Shown piece after piece: positions 52,056-62,000 of a stretch of 64,000 bases of DNA (positions are counted from its first letter, which is position 1; each line of letters begins with the position of its first letter). The stretch comes from Candidatus Alcium sp. F082 (GTDB taxonomy: Bacteria; Bacteroidota; Bacteroidia; Bacteroidales; F082). The notes under the pieces were generated by a model, which made no database searches, was not told the DNA's origin, and was given only the letters and a program-made list of their open reading frames with translations. Position numbers and translations under genes: made by a program. Location of the stretch: contig LPNG01000006.1 of assembly GCA_001543395.1 (NCBI GenBank), positions 23,244 through 87,243 of the forward strand, given 5' to 3'.

Positions 52056-53261
52056 ATGGAACAAACTCCGCTCTACCCCGTCATCCGGCTCAATCCCGGC
52101 AAGGAAGAGGCCATCAAGCGCTTCCATCCCTGGGTGTTCTCGGGTGCCATCCACGACGCTGCCGAAGGCCTACAGGCTGGCGACACCGTCACCGTCACCG
52201 ACTACGACGGCAACATCCTCGGTACCGGCTTCTGCGAGTCGGAGAGCATCGCCGTGAAGATGCTCTGTTTCGACAACCGAAAGATCGACGAATGGTTCTT
52301 CCTCGAACGTCTCAAACAAGCCTACGAGGTGCGCCGTATCATGCGTCTCACCAACCAGCCCCATACCAACTGCTTCCGACTCGTCCACTCCGAAGGCGAC
52401 GGGCTGGCAGGTCTCATCGTCGACATCTATGGCCACACCGCCGTGGTGCAAGCCCAGACCGAAGGCATGGCTCTCCATCTGAAGGAGATCGTCCGTGCCC
52501 TTAAACTCATACCCGATCTTGAGCTGCAGGCCATCTACAACAAGAGCGCCGATGCCATGCAACGCATGGGCAAGGAGGACGTCGTCGTAGAAGACGGCTA
52601 CCTCTTCGGCGAGCGCTTGGACGAAGTGATTTTGGAAAACGACAGCCGTTTCCTTCCCAACTGGGAAGAAGGTCAAAAGACGGGATTCTTCCTCGACCAG
52701 CGCGAGAACCGCGAACTAGTGCGACGTTTTGCAGAGGGCAAGACCGTGCTCAACGCCTTCGGCTATACAGGCGGATTCTCCGTCACGGCGCTGAAAGGCG
52801 GTGCCCGCAGAGCCGTCACCGTCGACGCCTCCAAGAAAGCCATCGCCGCCGCCGAGGCCAACCTTAAACTGAATGGCTATTCCATAGAGGAGAACCCTTG
52901 TTATGTGGCCGATATGAAGGAATACGTGACCGAGATGCGTGAAGGCGCCTTCGACCTCATCATCCTCGACCCGCCTGCCTTCGCCAAACGGCACCATGAC
53001 CGCCACCGTGGACTAGGCGGCTACAAATTCATCAACGCGGAGGCCATCAAGCGCATCGCCAAGGGCGGACTGCTGTTCACCTTCAGCTGTTCGCAGGCCG
53101 TCGACAAGGCCACCTTCCAGAGCATCGTCACCGCGGCCGCCATCGAGGCCAAACGCAATGTGAGGATCGTCGACCAGCTCTCGCAGCCTGCCGACCATCC
53201 CATCAACATCTTCCACCCCGAAGGGGCGTATCTGAAAGGATTGATGCTATACGTTGAATAA
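52056..53261 (+). CDS. class I SAM-dependent rRNA methyltransferase, RlmI-like
   Basis: A 401-residue protein with an N-terminal PUA domain (HPWVFSGAIHDAAEGLQAGD, about 25-80), the central EGQKTGFFLDQRENR and the SAM-binding part (VLNAFGYTGGFSVTALKGGA, VDASKKAIAAAEAN). The catalytic loop is IILDPPAFAK (DPPxF), and a Cys in FTFSCSQAV stands at the place expected for m5C methyltransferases. E. coli RlmI modifies C1962 of 23S rRNA; the same role is likely. It ends exactly where a terminator hairpin begins. Confidence 0.9.
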   Translation: MEQTPLYPVIRLNPGKEEAIKRFHPWVFSGAIHDAAEGLQAGDTVTVTDYDGNILGTGFCESESIAVKMLCFDNRKIDEWFFLERLKQAYEVRRIMRLTNQPHTNCFRLVHSEGDGLAGLIVDIYGHTAVVQAQTEGMALHLKEIVRALKLIPDLELQAIYNKSADAMQRMGKEDVVVEDGYLFGERLDEVILENDSRFLPNWEEGQKTGFFLDQRENRELVRRFAEGKTVLNAFGYTGGFSVTALKGGARRAVTVDASKKAIAAAEANLKLNGYSIEENPCYVADMKEYVTEMREGAFDLIILDPPAFAKRHHDRHRGLGGYKFINAEAIKRIAKGGLLFTFSCSQAVDKATFQSIVTAAAIEAKRNVRIVDQLSQPADHPINIFHPEGAYLKGLMLYVE

Positions 53262-53262
53262 A

Positions 53263-53364
53263 AAAAACATTGCCGTGTATGTCATACCGAGCCTTCCCCT
53301 TTTTAAGGGGGTGCCCGAAGGGCGGGGGATTCAGGCGAGTGTATCTATACACGGCAATGTTTTT
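53263..53364. terminator. terminator hairpin with a family F element in its loop
   Basis: AAAAACATTGCCGTGTAT (53263-53280) pairs perfectly over 18 bp with ATACACGGCAATGTTTTT (53347-53364), making a bidirectional terminator between two convergent genes. The 66-base loop contains GTCATACCGAG and a complete family F hairpin (53295-53331), so the loop appears to have been enlarged by insertion. Confidence 0.88.
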
Positions 53365-53368
53365 ATAC

Positions 53369-53965
53369 TTATCTGCCACCTAATAACGAACCTGGCTTAT
53401 GCGGACGCTTGGCTGATGGCTTGCTTGCCGACTTGGAGGGCGTAGCGCTGATGCGTTTCAGATAGGCACGCTCCGTAATGTCAAGTCCGTATGCGTTTTC
53501 ATAGATGAAAGAATTGTCGGTCAAATCGCTGATTTTCATCTCGTAAACGCGCTTGTAATCGTAGGGATAGGTGTATCTTATGGTCATGTAGAGCGTTGAT
53601 TCGTCCTTGTCATAGGAGTACGTGAACTTGGATACCAGTACGGTATCGGGGCATGGGATATAGTGATCAAAAGTCTCCGTCTCCATATCATACCCAACGC
53701 CAATAGAATCGATGTCGCTGTCGCGCATCTCACCGGTTTTGTCTTCTTTGAAAACCAAATGGATACCATTGTTGGTGTCGTAGGGATCATAAGTGTAGGA
53801 CTCCAACGAGGAGGCAATAGGGTTGCCCGCAAAATCCACATTGAAATACTCTATTCTTTCGACACCCCATGTGCCAATGAAACTCTTGTGATCTTCTTCC
53901 TTACGGCAGGAAGAAAAAAGCATGGCTACGATAGCCAACGTCATGATAATGGTAATCTTTTTCAT
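53369..53965 (-). CDS. lipocalin-like lipoprotein
   Basis: A 198-residue lipoprotein with lipobox (VAMLFSSC). The mature part starts HKSFIGTWGVERIEYF, followed by strands such as GIHLVFKEDKTGEMRD and VSKFTYSYDKDESTLYM. This GTW-beginning, strand-rich plan is that of Bacteroidales lipocalin-like proteins. The tail is basic and Ser/Pro-rich (SKSASKPSAKRPHKPGS). The start lies one base after the stop of the upstream lipoprotein gene, so the pair is an operon. Function unknown. Confidence 0.75.
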   Translation of the reverse strand: MKKITIIMTLAIVAMLFSSCRKEEDHKSFIGTWGVERIEYFNVDFAGNPIASSLESYTYDPYDTNNGIHLVFKEDKTGEMRDSDIDSIGVGYDMETETFDHYIPCPDTVLVSKFTYSYDKDESTLYMTIRYTYPYDYKRVYEMKISDLTDNSFIYENAYGLDITERAYLKRISATPSKSASKPSAKRPHKPGSLLGGR

Positions 53966-53966
53966 A

Positions 53967-54470
53967 TTATTCATCTTCTATCCTTCTCAAGAAAAACCGT
54001 TCAAAAAAAGGCTGTGGCTCAGAGACCATATTGGTCCACGAAGCCACCAAAGTGCTGTCGGTGAGCGACTCGATAAGGAATTCCGCATGGTTTTCCATTG
54101 AGGTCAGGCTCCCATAGATGGCATATAGCCATGCAGCACCCTCCACCTCAAGAACGTGATTGAGGGAATCGTACTTATAGTTACAAGTAAACTCCTTGAT
54201 GAATGCGGGGCTGTTGTTGAGTTTCAGCAAGCCTTTGCCCGTGTTGTAGAAAAAGAGCTCGTACTCGCCACCGGTGCATGCCTCAAACTGAAGCGTGTCC
54301 CATTGCTCACGACCCGTCGTGCTATCGGTGCGGCAACTGATATATTGCTCACAACCCCAATGGCCTAGAAAAGGCACCCAATTACTGTCTTCATGCTTGC
54401 GACAGCCACTCATCGTCACAAACACCATGGCCATCAAGGCCAACATACCCATTTGAATCTTGTTTTTCAT
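53967..54470 (-). CDS. lipoprotein of unknown function
   Basis: A 167-residue lipoprotein (MKNKIQMGMLALMAMVFVTM, lipobox MSGC). The mature part begins SNWVPFLGHWGCEQYIS and has strands and a final RFFLRRIEDE. The LGHWGCE start matches the IGTWGVE of the next gene, so the two may be distant paralogues sharing a lipocalin-like fold. Start 54470 is preferred to 54488, which would put MQSDLV in front of the signal peptide and overlap the promoter box. It is the first gene of the two-gene unit. Confidence 0.72.
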   Translation of the reverse strand: MKNKIQMGMLALMAMVFVTMSGCRKHEDSNWVPFLGHWGCEQYISCRTDSTTGREQWDTLQFEACTGGEYELFFYNTGKGLLKLNNSPAFIKEFTCNYKYDSLNHVLEVEGAAWLYAIYGSLTSMENHAEFLIESLTDSTLVASWTNMVSEPQPFFERFFLRRIEDE

Positions 54471-54485
54471 AACTAAATCGCTTTG

Positions 54486-54493
54486 CAAAAATA
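54486..54493 (-). promoter_or_regulatory. -7 box (TAttTTTG) of the lipoprotein pair
   Basis: TATTTTTG on the minus strand, 16 bases before the ATG at 54470. Confidence 0.65.
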
Positions 54494-54523
54494 GAATATA
54501 TTCAAATATCGCGCCAAAATTTC

Positions 54524-54531
54524 TACTTTTG
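54524..54531 (+). promoter_or_regulatory. -7 box (TActTTTG) of the secreted EEP gene
   Basis: TACTTTTG, 17 bases before the ATG at 54548. Confidence 0.7.
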
Positions 54532-54547
54532 CTGCATATTTGACTCT

Positions 54548-55858
54548 ATGATGCGCATCAAATCAATCATCACACTCTTTAGCCTACTGCTGGGTTTCCT
54601 GTCCGTCAGCGCGCAGGACACACTCACCGTGATGCAATACAACCTTTTGTATTACGGAAACTACAACAGCGGTTTTGCCGACTGCTATGAGACCAACAAC
54701 AACACGCAGCGCAAGGATGAATGCATCCGCACCCTCGTCGACTATGTGAAGCCCGACATCTTCACCGTCTGCGAGTTTGGCGCCACACAACAACTACAAA
54801 ACGCTTTTTTGCGCCACAACCTGAACATTAACGGGGTCGACTATTGGCAATCTGACAACATCATCAATTATGCGGGAGAGGACATCATCAACCATATCTT
54901 CTTTGATTCACGCAAATTGGGGTTAAGCAAGCACATCGCTCTGCGTACCCAACCGCGCGACACCGATTTCTATGAGCTTTACCTGAAGACCCCAAGTTTG
55001 GCCGCAGGCGACACCATCAAACTCATTTGCATCGTGGCCCACCCCAAGGCGGGACAAGGCTACGAGGCCTCGCGTCGCGCCTTGATGCAGGTCGCCATGG
55101 ACTATCTCAACCAGCATTATCCCCATGACAACGCCTTGATTATGGGCGACTTCAATATGTATGGCGCCAGCGAGAGCGGCTATCGATTGCTCACCCAGAC
55201 CTACAGCAACCCAGAGGTCTGCTTCATTGACCCTGTAGCCACCTTGGGCGGTGTGGGAGAATGGAACAACAACAGCCTGTTTGCCCCATTCCACACCCAG
55301 TCGACACGGAGTTATTCTGACGAATGCTTCTCTCCAGGCGGCCTCGACGACCGTTTCGACTTCATCCTCATGGCCGACGAAATTGCGTTCAGCTACAATC
55401 ACATGCGTTACGTACGCAACTCCTATCATGCCGTGGGCAACGACGGACAGCACTTCAATATGAGTGTAGACCAAGGATACAATTCTGCTGTGCCCGCCGA
55501 GGTCGCAGAGGCTCTCTTCGACGGCTCAGACCACCTCCCCGTGACGATGAAGATTGCGGTGGATGTGCATCTCGGCATGGAAGACCATGAGGTGCAGAGC
55601 CTCTATGCCACCGTGGCGCCTAATCCAAATCCAGCCAGAGACAATGCTGTCGTACACTTTTTCAACCCTGCGCAAGGCCAAGTGCAGTTTGAGTTGTATT
55701 CACTGCAAGGGCAATTGCTGCAGCGCGAAGCGGCCGCTTTTGGTGAGGGGACGCAACAGCATGAGTTGGCGCTGCATGACATTACTAAGGGGTTTTATCT
55801 GCTGCGCATTAAACATCAGAATGGCTGGGGACAGACGGTGAAGCTGGTGGTCCAGTAA
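54548..55858 (+). CDS. secreted endonuclease/exonuclease/phosphatase-fold enzyme with T9SS domain
   Basis: A 436-residue protein: signal peptide (IITLFSLLLGFLSVSAQ), an EEP-fold domain and a T9SS sorting domain (VAPNPNPARDNAVVHFFN to QTVKLVVQ). EEP features are TVMQYNLLYYGNY (Asn), TVCEFGATQQ (Glu), IVAHPKAGQGYEA (His), LIMGDFNMYGASE (Asp-Asn), DRFDFILMAD and the closing GSDHLPVTMKI (Asp-His). The substrate could be nucleic acid, a phosphoester or a lipid headgroup; a surface-attached nuclease is a fair guess. The first or second Met may be the start. It is followed by a dense palindrome cluster. Confidence 0.88.
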   Translation: MMRIKSIITLFSLLLGFLSVSAQDTLTVMQYNLLYYGNYNSGFADCYETNNNTQRKDECIRTLVDYVKPDIFTVCEFGATQQLQNAFLRHNLNINGVDYWQSDNIINYAGEDIINHIFFDSRKLGLSKHIALRTQPRDTDFYELYLKTPSLAAGDTIKLICIVAHPKAGQGYEASRRALMQVAMDYLNQHYPHDNALIMGDFNMYGASESGYRLLTQTYSNPEVCFIDPVATLGGVGEWNNNSLFAPFHTQSTRSYSDECFSPGGLDDRFDFILMADEIAFSYNHMRYVRNSYHAVGNDGQHFNMSVDQGYNSAVPAEVAEALFDGSDHLPVTMKIAVDVHLGMEDHEVQSLYATVAPNPNPARDNAVVHFFNPAQGQVQFELYSLQGQLLQREAAAFGEGTQQHELALHDITKGFYLLRIKHQNGWGQTVKLVVQ

Positions 55859-56066
55859 GACGTGCCGGAGGCACGTTATTCCATTTACTCCACATGCAGT
55901 GTGGGGTCTAGGACTGACATCATCCACATCGCGTGCCGAGGGCACGCCACATCAGACTCCATACCGTGATGTAGCGTGTCTCCGACACGCCGTGGATGGG
56001 CGATAGCCCTCCACTCACTGCCCCACACTGCGTATGGGGTAAATAGGATGGTGTGTCTCCGACACA
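55859..56066. repeat. family H palindrome cluster
   Basis: Four short hairpins, CGTGCCGGAGGCACG, CGTGCCGAGGGCACG, CGTGTCTCCGACACG and GTGTGTCTCCGACACAC, lie inside a larger imperfect inverted repeat. The arms of the larger repeat are ATTCCATTTACTCCACATGC with its GTGTGGGG, and CCCCACACTGCGTATGGGGT with AAATAGGAT. The whole 200 bases could fold as one branched structure. It fills the space between two convergent genes. Confidence 0.85.
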
Positions 56067-56070
56067 CCCC

Positions 56071-59000
56071 TTACTCCCCTACCTTCACGCGCATGCCATC
56101 CGAATACGCGCTGAACTCTGGCGCATACTGGCACTGGATCAAGGCGTAGCCGTTGTTGAGGTAGCCTTCCTTGGTGACGAACATGCTGTACTCCAACTGG
56201 TGCGTGCCCTTGGGCAGGAACTCGATGAAGAACTCCATATCGGTGTCGGTGTTGCTTTGGTAGTAACTCATCTGGTCATTGTACTCGTAGCGCGAGATCT
56301 GCTCAATGGGCTCGAAGCCCGCGGCACGGAGATCCTTGACGAAGACGAAACTCATGTCCTGCTGGCTGGTGAAGGTAATCTTCACGGTCAGTTTGTCGCC
56401 AACCTTCAAGGCTTGCTTCTCTACAGGAACAAGTTTCTTACCCTTGTCCGTCACCGTCTCCACAAAGAGCTCGCGCTTGATGGTGAAGCCCGACTCGTCG
56501 CTCTTCACCTCGTCGATTGGGACGAAATACTGGCGGAACAGGCCGCCCCAAACCAAGTGCGGGGTCGGGTTGTTGACGGTGAGCTGACGCATGTCTTGGG
56601 TCACTTCGTTGGCGTTCCAACGGCGTTGGATGAAGCCCGTGCCAGCCACACCGCCCTCGGTGCTGATGGGCGTGTTGCCGAAGCGCAGGGTGACTTCCTT
56701 GCCCTCCTCGAACCAGTCGCTGCCGCGCATCAGCAGGGCATAGATGGCATCGGCTGTGGAAGCGGAGTTTTCCCATTTGTTGGTCTGCTTCTGGGTGAGC
56801 AGCCACACGCGCAACTCGTCAATCATCTCCTGGTTCTGGTCTATCTCAGCGAAGGCGGCCATGATGTTGGCGTGCGTGGCGATGTGCGACTCAAACGAGA
56901 AGTATTTCTTCGGCCAGTACATGCCGATTTGCTCGTTCTTCTGAGCACATTCCTTGAACGACTGGATCATCAGCTTGGCGGTCTTTTCGTTGCCGTTGCG
57001 GTAGAGCACCAAAGCACCCTTCGAGCGGTCGTTGAAGTTGAACGAAGTCCACTCCTTGTCGAGGCTGCCGAGATAGTATTTCTTCGCTGTGGCAAAGTCC
57101 TTGTCAGAGTTTTGCTCCTTGAAGAAACTCAAAGCGTAGAGTTCGTTCAAAGTGCTGGAACCGATGGGCCAGTCCTTGCCTTTGCTGTGGGCTTTCATAT
57201 AGCGGTAGGTCTCGGCCACCTCGTATTCGAGGTAACGCACGGCCTTGTCGCAGATACTTTGGGCCGTGTTTTGGTCGGCCTTGCTCAACGACTCCCATGC
57301 ACCCATCTTCTGCAACTTGCCGAAGCCGCTCAAGATATAGGTGCTGATGTAAGGACTCTCGGGCATACCGTCCATCCACGGCCAACCGCCGTTGTACTTC
57401 TGCTTCTGCTGAATGAGTTTCAAGGCGTTGGTTTGCTGGTTACGGATGGTGTTCACCTCGAAGAGGGTGGCGATGCGGCTGCGTTGCTCGGTCTCACTCT
57501 TAGCCTCGAGCACCCACGGCGTCTCTTGCAGCATGATGGCCTTCAGGTCCTGGTCTTTTTCGAGTTGCGATAGCAGGGCATCGGGCGTCTCGATTTGCCA
57601 TTTCTTGATGTAGTTCAAGAGGTTCGGGATGTGGTCGGCGATGTAGGACGAGAGCGTGTTGGCGTAGAACACGTAGAAGGCGGTCTCGGCACGGTCGGTG
57701 CTGATGTTGGCCAGGTAAGGCAGGGCCTGCACAGCGTACCACACGGGGTTGGTGCTGAAGTTCAAGGTCAGGCTGTAGTCACGCTCATGGCTGTCGGGGT
57801 TGGCGATGGCCTCGAAGTCAAAGGTCTTCTCCGTCTCGGCCTTCACGGTGATGGGCAGGGTCTGCGTCATAAAGATCTCACTGCTCAGCACGGGCAGGAG
57901 GTGCTGCTCGGCATCGCTGAACTGACCCGCATAGGCCGTGAAACGGAAAGCCAAGAGGCTCAAATCATACTGTCCCTTTACCTTCCAGCGCACTTCCTTG
58001 CTGCGACCAGGTTGGATGGTCTCCATTGGTATCGTGCAGGTCCCTGAGCCTGTCGAAGGGCCGTCCAAAACAATCAAGTTCACAGGCTCCATCGTGCCCG
58101 CATCAAAAACCTCAAGTTTCGCCGTGGGCGTGACTGGCTCGTCGCCCGTGTTGATGACGTTGGCCACGAACCACAGCTCGTCGTTGTCGTACATATAACG
58201 CGGCATATCGGCCATGATCATCACGGGCTTCGAGGAGGTGAAGGTGTATTCGTTGCGGCCCGTCTTACGGTCTTTGGTGTAGGCCATCAGCATCAGGCGC
58301 CAGCGCGTGAGGGCGTCGGGCATAGTAAAACTGAAGGTTGCGCTACCGTCGGCATTGGTGCGCAGTTGCGGGAAAAAGAAGGCCGTCTCGTTGAAGTTCT
58401 CGCGAAGGGTGGGCTCGGCAGGTTCCTTGGGCTTCTGTTCTTGGCATCCAGCCTCATAAGGCATTTCTTGTTTTGTTATTTCAACCATTTCTTCATCAGC
58501 CGTTTCAACCGCCACGTTTCTAGCCATTGTTGCTTCTTCAGGCATCGCGACTTCTTCCACCATATCATACATCACACGGCCTGCCCCTAAGCCCTTATAC
58601 ATCCGTCTGCCAAAACCATATCCGAAATCGAAGAACGGTGCATCGGAGGGCAGGCTGAAGTTGAACAGTTCGGCAAAGTAGAAATAGCCTCCGTTGGTCG
58701 ATGACGAAGTGAAAAGGATGCCATCATCGCAACCAAAGAAAACGGTACCACTCACGGTGGAGGGCGACATGTTGAAACTCCAATAATGACTTTCAAACTC
58801 GTCCAACGAGGCATCGTACATTCCAGCCAGCAAGGCGGCTTCCAGAGGCTTGTCTTTGTAGTCGCGGACGGTCACTCCCCAAGTCTCTTCAGCACCGGGA
58901 CTGAGTTTGTCGCGCACGGTGGCCAATTTCACATCTAAATCATAGTTGTCGAAAGGCACGGAAACACGCAAAGTTTCCCTATTGACGGTGTTCTCCTTAA

Positions 59001-62000
59001 CGAAAACATAGCGCCAACTGAGGCCGCCACGGTCGTTTTCGGTCACTTTATAAGAAAGAGTCTGTATACTGTTATTGACAGTGATTTTCTTGTCCAAGCG
59101 GATTTCGTCGCCATGGAGTAGCTGTACCCAGACGTCCACATCCTTGGCCGCGCTGCCGATGCTGAGTTGGATTTCCTCTCCCGGCTTGGCGGTCGACTTG
59201 TCTTGATGCACCCATTCCATTGTGGTGAAAGGCAGTTTTTGGGAGTCGTTCTCAAACACGATGAACTGCTCCGAAACCTTCGCCAAGGGGTCGTCAAGAC
59301 TCGTCAGCTCCACGACATATCTCCCAGGTTCCAATGCCTTGCCTTCGTAGAACTTGTCCTTGTCATCCACGCTGATTGTGGCCTCATCGACCAGAGTCTT
59401 GTTTTGCTTGTCGTAGAAACTATACATAGGGAACAACCTCGCCAATTCAGCGTCTCTCAGCACCTGTCTGTCCAGCTTCTCCGAGCGTCCCATCGCATCG
59501 AAATAGTTGATCTTGGCAACATCTTCATAGCGGTAAATCTTGCGTGAAATACGGCTCTTGGCGGGCTGGTAGCTGAGGTTACTCACGGTGATTTGGTACT
59601 TGCCGATGTCAGATTTCTCCACCTCCGAAGGCAGGTCCGTGCTGATGGCGATTTCGTTGTAGCCCGCGCGGATGCTGTAAGTGTCGGCATGGGTCTCGCC
59701 CTGCTTGCTCGTGGCGGTCACCTCGATTTCGTAGGTGAACATAGGCTGTTTCTCCGGCGCGATGGTCTTGGAAGGCTTCAGGTTGAAGGTGACGGCGAAC
59801 TTACCGTTTTCGTCGGTACGGGCCTTGCCGTGGGTGATTTGCTCGTCATCGACGACGGGGTACCACCACCACCAGCAACGCCACGGGAAGGAGGTCTTGC
59901 GGACGACGCGATAGGTGTATTCCACATCATCCAAGCCGAAACCGGCGTAGGCTTTCACGTCGCCGCGCACCGTAACTTCTTGGTTCAGTTTGTATTGCTC
60001 TTTCGGCTGTTCAAAGTTGACCTCGAAGGTCGGGCGCTTGTATTCCTCTACGCGGATGGTCACGCTGCCACGGTTGGCGTTGAGATGGAACACGCCGTTC
60101 AGTCTGTCGGTGGGGATGATGAAAGAGCCGCTGAACGAGCCGTATTCATCGGTGGTGAACTTTGCCGAGATGATTTCCTGCCAGTTGGCGTCACGGAAAG
60201 AGATGGTCTCGTTATAGTTGCTGGCAAGGCTCAAATCCTCACCCTGCTTGCGCGTCGTGATGCCTTGGAAATAGACGGTCTGCCCAGGACGATAGATGGC
60301 ACGGTCGGTGAACAAAGTAGTCGAATATTGCTCACTATTATTCTGGTAGGATGCTCTGAGAAAGAAAGCACCTTCGGACAGCAACACATCATCGTCCTTA
60401 CGGAGATTGATGAAAAACGTATTGTCGTCTTTCACCTTGTCGTTCAGGAAGACCTTGCCATTTTTGTCGGACTTCACTGTCGCCAAGATGGTGACCTTGT
60501 GCTCACGTGTTTTGTAGTCCCATTGGCGGCGGTAGAGTTCCACGGTGACCCCTTCCACGGTTTTCCCCGTCTTGCGGTTCACAACAACCACAGTAATCTT
60601 GTGGTTCATTTGATCGACAATGTAGCCAAGCTCCGACACTTGGAAGTTGAGCGTCAGGATTTTATCTTTGTCTTTCGTGCCTTTTTCAGTGCTGGCCACA
60701 AGGTAGTAGATACCCTTGTCTAAGACAGGTAGGGCAATCAAGGTCGAGTGTTCGCGATAGTCGGTTTCGGTGGGCAAGGTCAGCTCTTTTTCCTCCCCGG
60801 CGGGCATTTTGTTCAGCTCCTTGAGCAGTTCTTCCTTGTCCCGTGTCTCGCGTAGGCGTTTCAAATCTTTTTCACCGACTTTCACGATTCTATAATAAGG
60901 TGCTATCGTGTTCTTGTATTCCAACACTGCGGGAATAGCCTCGCCTGGCAGTTGCACAGATTTCAAGTTGATATTAATTCGTGGCTCTTCGATGCGCTTG
61001 ATGAGGTTCTGGCAGTTCTTGGCGCCTTTCGACTTCGGGAATTTGGCGATGGCTTCTTCGCACATCGTCTTGGCTTTCTTGTAGTTGTCGAAATAAACAC
61101 TGTCCGAAGGGTTGTTTTCCAATTGATTAATCATGCTACGCGCAATCAGCGAAGTGATCTCGGCGGAGAGCGGATTGTCCTTGTGTTGCGCCTTCAGGTC
61201 CTCCATTGCGACTTGGTATTGGTCATCCTTCCCCAAGATGCCGTTAACGAATCCAAAACGTTTGAAATCGTTGTAGATCAGCACATCCTCATTCTTCTCC
61301 TTGAGGTTGTATGCGATAAGGTCTTGATAGATTTTCAGACACTTCGCGAGTGGGTTGTCGGCAGCGCCCAAGTCGGCCTTCACGAAATCCTTGGCGGGCA
61401 GCCACCATTTTTCGGTGTCGCCCTCGGCATCGTCGGCATTGGCCTCGCCTTGGTAGTAGTTGGCCACGCGGTGAAACATGAATTCGAAAAGCGAAGCTTC
61501 GTATTCAAGGTATTTCTCGTTGTTTTCCTTGTTCTCATACAAGACCATGAAATCCTCGGTCTTGGACTTTTTCAGTGCCTCGATGGGCATTAAAGCTTCA
61601 TTATAATGTTGATATATGCGCGTTTTGAAACTCTCCTTGTCCCAATATTTCATCTCCACCTTCGAAATGTCGCCGTCGATGGGCAGGTTTTCGTCGATGC
61701 GCCATTCGTTTTCGTCCAAATAATTGGCATAGGCTTTGGCGATTTCCTCGTGCAAGAGGGCGTTGCACACCTCGTCCAGTTGCCCGATCTTCGACTCGGC
61801 ATATTGAATGAAGTGCTGGTCGGGGTCTTCCTCGATAGTGAACTGGAAGATCTTTTGTCGATAGAGATAGGTCTTCAGCAGTTGTATGTCATTTTTGTCT
61901 TTTGCGGCCTGTTGCTCAATGGCATCCAGCTCCTTCTCTGCCGACTCTGGCAGGTTCTTTTCGAGGTTTTCCTTTACTGTTTTCCACATAGTCTCATAAT

